From Yoonia sp. GPGPB17 (GTDB lineage: Bacteria > Pseudomonadota > Alphaproteobacteria > Rhodobacterales > Rhodobacteraceae), in assembly GCF_037892195.1 (NCBI RefSeq), contig NZ_JATACI010000002.1:3410001-3474000 (forward strand): DNA of 64,000 bases, read 5' to 3'. The translations under genes and the position numbers were made by a program. Of the stretch, positions 57,170 to 64,000 are shown piece by piece; position 1 is the first letter of the stretch; the number at the start of each line of letters is the position of its first letter. Under the pieces are notes generated by a model, which ran no database searches, had not been told where the DNA came from, and saw nothing but the letters and a program-made list of their open reading frames with translations.

Positions 57170-57244
57170 TGGCTGGGATGGTAGGATCTGAACCTACGGT
57201 ACACTGTACCAAAAACAGTTGCCTTACCACTTGGCTACATCCCA
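57170..57244 (-). tRNA. tRNA-Gln (anticodon TTG)
   Basis: Minus strand, 75 bases with encoded CCA. Acceptor stem TGGGATG/CATCCCA, D-arm with AAGTGGTAAGG, anticodon arm ACTGT-TTTTGGT-ACAGT with TTG, T-stem GTAGG/CCTAC. The T-loop reads TTCAGAT instead of the usual TTCRAnY, i.e. G at position 58. Its 3' end faces the decayed accessory region. Confidence 0.9.
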
Positions 57245-57308
57245 GCAGCGAGGGGCTAGATACTGCGAAGGTGGGATTGGTTCAAGCCCTGTTTTGCAAA
57301 GAAATGGC

Positions 57309-58595
57309 CTATTCTTTCAGGCTGTCTTCGCGCAATAGGTCTTGCGAGATTTCCTCTTGCCGCTCTGCTTCAACGATCCGGTCCAAAGCGGCATCTTCGG
57401 TGGCATCGACGGTTTCTACCTGCGTGCTTTCGTGCAGATCCTGCGCGATGGTTTTAATCTCGCGTGACAAGTGAATGGCCTGCGTCGCATCGGGGATTAC
57501 AATACCAGCGGCTTGGATAGCCAGTTTTACCTGACGCAATGCTTCGCCCTTGCCCAGAACGATTGAGGTTTCATTTTGATCGACCCACCCAGTGACAACC
57601 AGTTCAACCCCAGCAGGGTGCAGCGCCTCGATCCATGTTTGTGCCGCGGGCTCGGCCAGTACAAAGGGCAGATTCTGCACAGTTTTGGCGACCATGGCGC
57701 GGGTTTCCTGCAGGTCGGCGTCCCGTTCAACCATGACCGAGAACATGAACCGGCGCTCGGCGTTTTGGGTATAGTTGATGATCCGGCTTTTGAAGACTGT
57801 CGCATTGGGGATGCGAATGTGATTGCCATCGAAGGATAACAGAATCGTAGCACGGCTGGTCAGGCGGATAACCTTTCCGATGTCACCGTTGATCTCTACG
57901 GTATCGTTGGGCCGGAAAGGTTGGCGGAACGACAGCATGACCGAGGCGATGAAGTTTTCGACTGTGTCGCGCACAGCGAAACCTAGAGCCAGACCAATGA
58001 TGCCTGCGGCCCCAAGGATCGTGCTGAGCAGCGCTGTGGCGTTTAGGATATCCAGGGCGATCACAATGCCGAAAATCACAAAGGCGATGCGCAGTAGCTG
58101 CCGGTAAATCTCGGCGATAAAGGTATTCGGGGCAAGGCGTTCCCACGGTTGCCGCATACGGGCGAGCACAAAACCAATAAACACAACGACTGCGAAGGCC
58201 ACCCCCGCGATCAGGGCGAGGGGGAGAAAAACAATCAGTTGGTCGATCTGCGCGCGAAACCGTTCAATGGCCGGGTTTAGTCGTTCCCCGATGTCTGTTG
58301 TTTCAGTGACTTGATTGCGCACGGCGACGACGCCTTCGATACGTACCGCCAATGCGTCAAGTTCCGCAGCCTCGACGGCAGATGCCGTGGTTCCCCGCAA
58401 GGTAACGACGCCTTCGTTCACTGTGACACTGACGTCGGTGTAGTTTCCCAACTCGCCCAGAATTTCGCGCATGCGTAGCGCAATGGCTGCATCCTGCTGC
58501 GCAGAGTTTTCTGTGGTAATTGTTCCGTTGGCCTCTTGCGCTGCGACGGGTAAGGCAAGCGTCAGAAACAGGGCGAAGGTCACTAAAAGGCGCAT
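57309..58595 (-). CDS. MscS-family mechanosensitive channel with N-terminal BON domain
   Basis: 428 residues. Signal peptide LLVTFALFLTLALPVAAQ; a BON domain at about 35-95 (MREILGELGNYTDVSVTVNEG, then GTTASAVEAAELDALAVRIEGV); then membrane segments at about 120-145, 165-185 and 190-215. The pore-lining TM3 is LLSTILGAAGIIGLALGFAVRD, with the MscS beta domain after it (FRPNDTVEINGDIGKVIRLTSRATIL). The BON domain would lie in the periplasm. C-terminal tail is acidic. Osmotic tension release is the family role. It follows kdsA by 50 bases. Confidence 0.9.
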   Translation of the reverse strand: MRLLVTFALFLTLALPVAAQEANGTITTENSAQQDAAIALRMREILGELGNYTDVSVTVNEGVVTLRGTTASAVEAAELDALAVRIEGVVAVRNQVTETTDIGERLNPAIERFRAQIDQLIVFLPLALIAGVAFAVVVFIGFVLARMRQPWERLAPNTFIAEIYRQLLRIAFVIFGIVIALDILNATALLSTILGAAGIIGLALGFAVRDTVENFIASVMLSFRQPFRPNDTVEINGDIGKVIRLTSRATILLSFDGNHIRIPNATVFKSRIINYTQNAERRFMFSVMVERDADLQETRAMVAKTVQNLPFVLAEPAAQTWIEALHPAGVELVVTGWVDQNETSIVLGKGEALRQVKLAIQAAGIVIPDATQAIHLSREIKTIAQDLHESTQVETVDATEDAALDRIVEAERQEEISQDLLREDSLKE

Positions 58596-58645
58596 GAAAT
58601 CAATCCGTCAGGTAATACTGTAGCATAGCAGTCAAAACGGTCGTG

Positions 58646-59479
58646 TCACACGCGAAGTGGGTCAGCCTTTGCCAGCGCATCAAAATCCATCAGGCTTTTG
58701 ATCACCCCATCCATTTGTTCCAGCGGGATCATGTTCGGCCCGTCAGACGGCGCATGATCCGGGTCTTCGTGCGTTTCAATAAAGACCGCGGCGATGCCCA
58801 GGGATACAGCAGCACGTGCCATCACGGGCGCGAATTCACGCTGCCCGCCAGATGAACCACCCATACCACCCGGTTGTTGGACCGAATGTGTGGCGTCCAT
58901 GACCACAGGGTAGCCGGTGCGTGCCATCGTGGGCAGTGACCGCATGTCGGCGACAAGCGTGTTGTAGCCGAAGGATGCACCACGCTCGGTCAGAAGGATG
59001 CGTTTGTTGCCAGTGCTTTCGATCTTGGACACGACATTGGGCATGTCCCAAGGGGCCAAAAACTGACCTTTTTTGACGTTGATGACCGCGCCGGTTTCGC
59101 CCGCGGCCAGTAACAGATCGGTCTGGCGGCACAAGAATGCGGGGATTTGCATGATGTCACATACGGATGCCACGGTTTCACATTGCTCAGGTGTGTGAAC
59201 ATCGGTCAGTACGGGGCAGCCAATGCTGTCTTTGACGGCCTGCATCACCTTTAGACCTTTGTCCATACCAAGCCCGCGCTTGCCGCCCAAAGAGGTACGG
59301 TTCGCCTTGTCGTATGATCCTTTGAACACGAATTGCGCGCCATGGGCTGCGCAGACCTGGGCCATCTTTCCCGCGATCATCTGGGCGTGGTCAAGGCTCT
59401 CCAACTGGCAAGGGCCCGCAATAACCAAAAGGGGCAGGTCATTACTGACCGCCAATTCACCAATACTGACTGTATGCAT
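58646..59479 (-). CDS. kdsA: 3-deoxy-8-phosphooctulonate synthase
   Basis: 277 residues. Blocks AGPCQLES, FKGSYDKANR, TDVHTPEQ, CRQTDLL, KKGQFLAPWDM, LTERGASFGYNTLVADMRSL, DATHSVQQPGG and FIETHEDPDHAPSDGPNMI are the KdsA sequence. It makes Kdo-8-phosphate from arabinose-5-phosphate and PEP, for LPS and group 2 capsule linkers. The start codon overlaps the kpsE-like stop, so it belongs to the capsule export operon. Confidence 0.96.
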   Translation of the reverse strand: MHTVSIGELAVSNDLPLLVIAGPCQLESLDHAQMIAGKMAQVCAAHGAQFVFKGSYDKANRTSLGGKRGLGMDKGLKVMQAVKDSIGCPVLTDVHTPEQCETVASVCDIMQIPAFLCRQTDLLLAAGETGAVINVKKGQFLAPWDMPNVVSKIESTGNKRILLTERGASFGYNTLVADMRSLPTMARTGYPVVMDATHSVQQPGGMGGSSGGQREFAPVMARAAVSLGIAAVFIETHEDPDHAPSDGPNMIPLEQMDGVIKSLMDFDALAKADPLRV

Positions 59480-61032
59480 CAAGAACTAACCTGTTCACGA
59501 AGGATCGAAGCGGTGATTGAGACCATCAGGTAGATACCCGAGAAGATCAAAAACGCCAGGATCGTGTTTTCAAAGGCGCGTGGATAGGTCGCCTGATCGG
59601 GAATGACCGGGCGCACGCTTTGCGACAGGTAGCGGACCTGACGGTTCGCTTCAATACGTGCGGTCTCCATCTGGATTAACGCCTGCTGCACCATCGCAGT
59701 CTGGAACGTGTAGTTTTCTTCCGCTGTGCGCAGTTCTGTGTTCCGCGCGGCCAAGGATACTTGTTCACCGGCGCCACCAACCAGCTGGTCGCGCAACTCC
59801 ATGATCAAAGCATCAATATTGGTGATCTGGTCGCGTAGGGACTGCACCTGCACCTGACTTGGGCGGTCGACATTCAGGCGCGATTGCAAAACCAGTTCCA
59901 GCCGTTGTTTTTCGCTTTCCAACGTGTTGATTTGTCCAAGTCGCGCGGTGCTTTCGCTTTGCGGGTCGATTTGGCGCACATCTTGCTGAATGGCGAGCCA
60001 TGTTGCCAGCGCGTCAGCACGTCGTTGTTCGGCTTCTTCATAGCTTTGCAGGGCGCCACGCATCTGATCTTCGCGTAGGCGGCCGGTCAGCTGGTCAACC
60101 TGTTCCTCTGCGTAACTGATCAGTGCTTGTGAGAATTCATAGCTTTTAACAGGATCGGCGGCGATGACCTCCATCCGGATCAGTCCTTCGGTCGGATCAT
60201 AGCTGATTTTGACGTGATCAGTGTAGAGATCAAAGGCCTGTTCATTGGTCGCATTTTCTTCTAGCCGCTGAATGGAATCGATGTCTTCATTGGCGAAATG
60301 CGTTTTGAATCCATGATCACCGTCCAATCGTAACATCGCCTCACGCGATGCCAGATAGGATTGCACAGCGATACTGTCTTGCTGTGTCGCGATTGAAGTG
60401 CCCTGAAACAGCGTCGCAAGCCCCTGAGGCGCGCCGCCCTGGGCTTGCGCCTGCTGGATCACGATTTCAGACTTGGTCGCGTACATCGGGGTTGCGATGT
60501 TGTAGAAATACCAACCGATCAGGAATGTCGGCAGGAAAACAAAGAAAGACAGGCGGGTGAACAGAAGGGCCAGCTTGCGCTTGCGCCGGGCTGCGATATC
60601 GCGCTGAATCTGCAGGATTTCAGCGGCGTTGCGGTTCAGTGCCTCACGATTGTTCGTCGATGGCAGCGAGATGGCTTCGTCTGCGCGGGTATCGGGCAGT
60701 TGAATACGGCCTTGCCGTCCGGGTATTTTGGCAGCGTCCGGTTTGACCAGTTCCAGAACCGAGCTGCGTTGAAACGGGTCAATCCCAGCCGCGCGCAACT
60801 GGCGCACCGCGTCATAGTCCGAGGATGCTTCAAACCCATTTTTCAGCGCAACGCGCCGCGCCATGCGCAACTGACGGCCGGTCAGCCCTTCTTTGCTGAT
60901 CGCTGCGATCTGTTCGGCATGCGACGGCTCCTGAGCGGCCTCTACAGCTTCAGAAGTGGTCTCTGGCTGCTTTTGCTCCTCCGGCGTCTTGCGCCGGATG
61001 CGGAACTTTTTAACTGTGGGTTTGGTAGTCAT
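59479..61032 (-). CDS. kpsE: Capsule polysaccharide export inner-membrane protein (KpsE/CtrB family)
   Basis: 517 residues. After a Pro/Gln-rich cytoplasmic N-terminus, TM1 lies near 175-195 (LFTRLSFFVFLPTFLIGWYF), followed by a long periplasmic coiled-coil region (about 200-470, e.g. TLESEKQRLELVLQSRLN). TM2 is near the C-terminus (AFENTILAFLIFSGIYLMVS). This is the PCP-3 topology of KpsE/BexC, which links the ABC transporter to the outer-membrane exporter. ATG 61032 overlaps kpsT by 23 bases. Confidence 0.88.
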   Translation of the reverse strand: MTTKPTVKKFRIRRKTPEEQKQPETTSEAVEAAQEPSHAEQIAAISKEGLTGRQLRMARRVALKNGFEASSDYDAVRQLRAAGIDPFQRSSVLELVKPDAAKIPGRQGRIQLPDTRADEAISLPSTNNREALNRNAAEILQIQRDIAARRKRKLALLFTRLSFFVFLPTFLIGWYFYNIATPMYATKSEIVIQQAQAQGGAPQGLATLFQGTSIATQQDSIAVQSYLASREAMLRLDGDHGFKTHFANEDIDSIQRLEENATNEQAFDLYTDHVKISYDPTEGLIRMEVIAADPVKSYEFSQALISYAEEQVDQLTGRLREDQMRGALQSYEEAEQRRADALATWLAIQQDVRQIDPQSESTARLGQINTLESEKQRLELVLQSRLNVDRPSQVQVQSLRDQITNIDALIMELRDQLVGGAGEQVSLAARNTELRTAEENYTFQTAMVQQALIQMETARIEANRQVRYLSQSVRPVIPDQATYPRAFENTILAFLIFSGIYLMVSITASILREQVSS

Positions 61033-61669
61033 ACAGCAAGCGCGCCTCTTCCAAGGTGTCAAACATATGCAGTTGCCCATTTTTGAGCACTGCCGCCGTC
61101 TTGGCAAGGCGCTCAAGCACGGCAGGTTGATGGGATACGATGATCACGGTAGCCTTTTCCAGACGTTCACGCAGGATTTCGCCCGCTTTGCGGTTGAACT
61201 CTGCATCGGTGGCACCAGGCATACCTTCGTCGATCAGATACATATCAAAATCGAGCGCGAGCAGAAGCGCAAAGGAAAACCGCGCGCGCATGCCAGAGGA
61301 ATAGGTGCCCAAAGGCATGTCAAAATACTCTTCCAGACCGCAAAGCCATCGGCAGAACGCCTCGACATAATCGGGATCAAGACCGTAAAGGCGGGCGATG
61401 AAACGGCTGTTCTCCATGGCGGAGAGTGCCTGATCCGTACCCCCCATAAACCCCAATGGGAAGGAAATGCGGCAGCCGCGCCGAATTGTTCCCTCATCGG
61501 GTTTTTCGAGCCCGGACATCATATTGATCAGTGTTGTCTTTCCTGTCCCGTTGGGTGCAAGAATACCCAGCGAGTTTCCCAGCTCCACGCGGAAAGACGC
61601 ACGATCAAGGATTACCTTGCGCTGGGTGCCCGTCCAAAACGATTTGCTGACTTCCGCAAACTCTAACAT
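61010..61669 (-). CDS. kpsT: Capsule polysaccharide ABC transporter ATP-binding protein KpsT
   Basis: 219 residues. Walker A LAPNGTGKTTLINMMSG, degenerate signature YSSGMRARFSFALLLALDFDMY, Walker B YLIDEGMPGATD and the H-loop VIIVSHQP. The signature YSSGM and short length are typical of KpsT/CtrD, the ATPase exporting Kdo-linked capsule. First gene of kpsT-kpsE-kdsA; the permease KpsM is not in the window. Start ATG 61669. Confidence 0.9.
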   Translation of the reverse strand: MLEFAEVSKSFWTGTQRKVILDRASFRVELGNSLGILAPNGTGKTTLINMMSGLEKPDEGTIRRGCRISFPLGFMGGTDQALSAMENSRFIARLYGLDPDYVEAFCRWLCGLEEYFDMPLGTYSSGMRARFSFALLLALDFDMYLIDEGMPGATDAEFNRKAGEILRERLEKATVIIVSHQPAVLERLAKTAAVLKNGQLHMFDTLEEARLLYDYQTHS

Positions 61670-61824
61670 CTCAATCCCGCTCAGGCCCGTATCATCGGGC
61701 ACATCTTCTTATAGTGGCAAAGTGTTAACACGCTTCATCACGTTTCCATAATGGGACATTGCGGCATGATTATAGCGCGAAAGAGGGGCGTGACAGTCGC
61801 ATATGCCTATGCGACCTTTTCTTG

Positions 61825-62406
61825 ATGGGTGTTCAAGAAGAGATATCAGCCTGCCGCATCTGCGCAAACCGCTTTGCCGCAACGGTATCGCGCCATGAAC
61901 CACGGCCAGTAGTCTGGTTTAGGAGCAAGCCGCGTGTCCTGATTGCGGGGCAGGCACCGGGACTGCGTGTTCACCAATCGGGGCGACCTTTCACGGATCG
62001 TTCAGGTGACCGGCTGCGCGATTGGCTGGGCTTGGATGACACCACTTTTTATGATCGCAGCCAGATTGCAATCGTGCCGATGGCGTTCTGTTTCCCCGGC
62101 TATGATGCCAAAGGGTCCGATCTGCCGCCGCCAAAGATTTGCGGCGAAACTTGGCACGCCCGGGTGATGGATGTGCTGGGTGATCCGCCTTTGACCGTTC
62201 TTGTGGGCGGCTATGCGCATCATTGGCATCTTGGCAATCGGGCGGGTGTGACCGAAACGGTCCGCAATTGGCGCGACCATGCACCGCGTGTCTTTCCCTT
62301 GCCTCATCCGTCGTGGCGCAATACCGGGTGGCTTAAGAAAAACCCGTGGTTCACGGCGGATTTGCTGCCACAACTGCGCGCTCAAGTGAAAGACGCTTTA
62401 CGATGA
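61825..62406 (+). CDS. Uracil-DNA glycosylase superfamily protein
   Basis: 193 residues. N-terminal ISACRICANRF and the motif VLIAGQAPGLRVHQSGRPFTD resemble the motif A region (GQAPG) of UDG-like families, followed by DWLGLDDTTFYD and PMAFCFPGYD. The C-terminal FPLPHPSWRNTGW is motif B (HPSxRN). These features fit the small UDG-like family (family with GQAPG and HPSwRN) rather than classical Ung. Cytoplasmic DNA repair or nucleoside handling is likely. An ATG at 61759 is possible but adds residues without family similarity. Confidence 0.85.
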   Translation: MGVQEEISACRICANRFAATVSRHEPRPVVWFRSKPRVLIAGQAPGLRVHQSGRPFTDRSGDRLRDWLGLDDTTFYDRSQIAIVPMAFCFPGYDAKGSDLPPPKICGETWHARVMDVLGDPPLTVLVGGYAHHWHLGNRAGVTETVRNWRDHAPRVFPLPHPSWRNTGWLKKNPWFTADLLPQLRAQVKDALR

Positions 62407-63179
62407 CCGACCTTGACCAAGCCCATGCAGCGATGGAAGCGGCACCAGAAGATGATGCGGCCCGTTTGCGGTTTTACGAGCGGCTTGCGGATACAGAACT
62501 TTTCCTGCTGCTAGGGGCTGAGGCGGAAGGCGATCAGATCACACCCGAACTCTTTGAAATCGAGGATCAGCAGTTCACCCTCGTTTTTGACCGTGAAGAG
62601 CGGCTGTCCCAGTTTGTGGGTCGTGTCGCGCCCTATGCGGGCGTTCCCGGGCGCGCGTTGGTGGAAATGCTGGCCGGGCAGGGGATCGGGCTGGCGTTGA
62701 ACCTCGAGGTCGCCCCATCAGCGATGTTGGTTCCGGCCGAGGCCGTTGATTGGCTGGTCGCGACGCTTTCGCACGGCCCGAATGAGACTGAAGCACGTTT
62801 GACCGAAGTATCCGCACCGGGTGGTTTGCCCGAGGCCGTTGTGTCCGGGTTGGATCGCAAGCTGGCCATTGCTGCTGGGATGGCGCGGTTCGCCTATCTT
62901 GCGGCTGCGACATATGAGGATGGCGCGCGCGGGCATGTTCTGGCTTTCATTGATGCGGTTGAAGGTGCGGAAAAGGCGCTTGCCTCGGCGGCCAGCGAGG
63001 CGCTGACCTTCTCGGGTATCGAGGCTGGCGTTATGGACGTGCTTTTTGTCAGGGCGAGCGACCCGCTGGCCGCGCATTTGGCCAAGGTTGGCCTGCGCTT
63101 CGATCTGCCCGAACCCGCAGCACCGCATGTACCCGGCGCACCGGGAATGGACCCTGGACGCCCGCCGAAACTACGTTAG
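62403..63179 (+). CDS. SseB-domain protein
   Basis: 258 residues. It has an N-terminal SseB-type domain (LADTELFLLLGAEAEGDQI, FDREERLSQFVG, GRALVEMLAGQGIGLALN) and a C-terminal SseB-like half with VDALE-type FIDAVEGAEKALASAASEAL. SseB-domain proteins of bacteria are mostly uncharacterised. Start ATG 62403 overlaps the glycosylase stop by 4 bases, so they are co-translated. It ends convergent with ghrA, overlapping by 4 bases. Confidence 0.85.
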   Translation: MTDLDQAHAAMEAAPEDDAARLRFYERLADTELFLLLGAEAEGDQITPELFEIEDQQFTLVFDREERLSQFVGRVAPYAGVPGRALVEMLAGQGIGLALNLEVAPSAMLVPAEAVDWLVATLSHGPNETEARLTEVSAPGGLPEAVVSGLDRKLAIAAGMARFAYLAAATYEDGARGHVLAFIDAVEGAEKALASAASEALTFSGIEAGVMDVLFVRASDPLAAHLAKVGLRFDLPEPAAPHVPGAPGMDPGRPPKLR

Positions 63180-64000
63180 TAGCCGCGCCTGCGGTCAACA
63201 ATAAAGCGGAACGGTGCGCCCGCCTCGCCGCGGCTGATGTTTTCGACAATAACGTCTGCCGCCGTTTCTGGCCGGGTTGTTGACGCGATATGCGGGGTCA
63301 CCGTAACTTGCGGGTGCGCCCAGAACGGATCGTCCTGCGGTAAGGGCTCTTGGCGGAACACATCAAGCGTCGCATGTGCAATTTGACCGCTCTCAAGTGC
63401 GGCCAGAAGTGCGGCATCATCAATCAGCGGTCCGCGACCCGGGTTGATGACAAAGCCGCCGCTGGCCATCAGTGATAGTGTTTCCGCATTCAGTATGTTC
63501 ACTGTTTCTTGGGTCTGCGGTAGCAGCAAGATCACAATCTGTGCGTCCGTCAGCGCCTCGTACAGTCCGTCAGTGCCATGCAGGCAACGCATGTTCGGAA
63601 TGTCTTTCGGACTCCGGCTCCACCCGGTCACGGGGAACCCCAACGCGTGCAACGCCTGCCCGCATGCAGCGCCCAAAGCCCCGATACCAAGGATCGTAAC
63701 AGGCCTATCGGCGGCCACTGGCGGAAAACTCTCGTCTCGCCAAATGCCGTCTTGGCCAAAGATATGCGTATCCATGCCAAGATGATGGCGCAATGTATGT
63801 CCTGTAACCCACTCAATCATACCGTTGGTCAAGCTGTCATCGACCAACCGGCAAAGCGGCTGGGTTAGGGTTTCATTGTCGACAATGGCCTCGACCCCAG
63901 CCCATAGGCCCATCACAGCTTTGGTATTGGTGTAGGGGCGAAAATCGGTCACGGGTCCGTTTGGCGCAAAGATGATGTAGTCGACATCCTCTGGCGCGTG
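63176..64000 (-). CDS. ghrA: Glyoxylate/hydroxypyruvate reductase A, 5' end beyond window
   Basis: About 275 C-terminal residues of a D-2-hydroxyacid dehydrogenase. The NAD motif is GIGALGAACGQALHALGFPV, with INPGRGPLIDDAALLAALESG, the catalytic Arg region NPGRGP, the Glu in DVFRQEPLP, and His in TVTPHIAS. The reading continues upstream of its first internal ATG to the window edge (APEDVDYIIFAPNGPVTDFR), so about 35 N-terminal residues are missing. GhrA reduces glyoxylate and hydroxypyruvate with NADPH. Close paralogues act on phosphoglycerate, but the sequence fits the GhrA group. Confidence 0.88.
   Translation of the reverse strand, partial: HAPEDVDYIIFAPNGPVTDFRPYTNTKAVMGLWAGVEAIVDNETLTQPLCRLVDDSLTNGMIEWVTGHTLRHHLGMDTHIFGQDGIWRDESFPPVAADRPVTILGIGALGAACGQALHALGFPVTGWSRSPKDIPNMRCLHGTDGLYEALTDAQIVILLLPQTQETVNILNAETLSLMASGGFVINPGRGPLIDDAALLAALESGQIAHATLDVFRQEPLPQDDPFWAHPQVTVTPHIASTTRPETAADVIVENISRGEAGAPFRFIVDRRRGY

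Noticed and set aside
57170..57192. Attachment-site repeat of the tRNA-Gln 3' end
   Set aside because: I looked for the 3' terminal sequence near the integrase remnant and near tuf and found no second copy.

Overview
The window looks like a chromosomal segment of a marine alphaproteobacterium of the Rhodobacteraceae (Roseobacter group). This rests on gene content: a 2,3-dihydroxypropane-1-sulfonate (DHPS) / sulfolactate catabolic cluster, a urease operon, the block pckA - chvI - chvG - short hprK - rapZ - mannose-type EIIA - HPr, a one-operon thiamine cluster, etfBA with a PduO-type adenosyltransferase, a DUF6473 gene and a Kdo-linked capsule export module. Species assignment is not possible from sequence alone.

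Layout. 1-200: the 3' end of a DabA/DUF2309 gene. 0.2-7.2 kb: minus-strand sulfonate operon hpsN-hpsO-hpsP-usp-comD-comE-flavin dehydrogenase, with a divergent lacI-type regulator and two palindromic operators between them; the products would take DHPS through sulfolactate and sulfopyruvate to sulfoacetaldehyde. 7.3-12.8 kb: an unrecognised small gene, then ureDABCEFG (minus). 13.0-20.3 kb: pckA (minus), divergent from the ChvI/ChvG two-component system and a regulatory PTS branch, ending in an acyltransferase. 20.4-28.0 kb: thiD-thiO-thiS-thiG-thiE-thiF-thiY-tenA-thiZ-thiX (minus) behind a TPP riboswitch. 28.2-33.7 kb: hydroxyacyl-CoA dehydrogenase, DUF6473, etfBA, cob(I)alamin adenosyltransferase, a HIG1-type membrane protein and an SDR. 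33.8-43.5 kb: parC, phoX behind a Pho-box-like repeat, a quinone oxidoreductase, a LysR regulator, a VOC protein, an ECF42-type sigma factor with its YCII/DGPF partner, and a stand-alone tuf. 43.5-57.2 kb: a loose accessory stretch with an IS5-type remnant, an AraC regulator with NmrA-like and DUF1772 genes, an envelope cluster (lipoproteins, histidine kinase/response regulator, S41 protease, membrane-bound AraC regulator, MipA/OmpV porin), a tyrosine-recombinase remnant, a CDGSH gene beside a complete but frame-broken IS3 element, an nSTAND/TIR-like fragment and tRNA-Gln. 57.3-64.0 kb: MscS channel with BON domain, kdsA-kpsE-kpsT, a uracil-DNA-glycosylase-like protein, SseB-like protein and a 5'-truncated ghrA.

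The most striking global feature is the number of otherwise well-conserved genes whose frame is broken by one base: the flavin dehydrogenase, lacI (at least twice), ureD, pckA, rapZ, thiO, the SDR, phoX, both IS3 ORFs and two less certain genes. Several breaks lie in homopolymer runs (T8, T7, G6, A5) and adding one base restores a family-length protein. That pattern suggests residual sequencing or assembly error more than real decay, so these genes are described as probable full-length genes with an interrupted frame. Genuine decay is clearer in the integrase and IS5 remnants.

I did not find a clearly undescribed system. The best candidates for a closer look are the DHPS operon with its flavin dehydrogenase and LacI operators, the TCS/lipoprotein/S41/AraC/MipA envelope cluster, the ECF42 pair, the tandem repeat before pckA, and the hairpin over the tuf ribosome-binding region.
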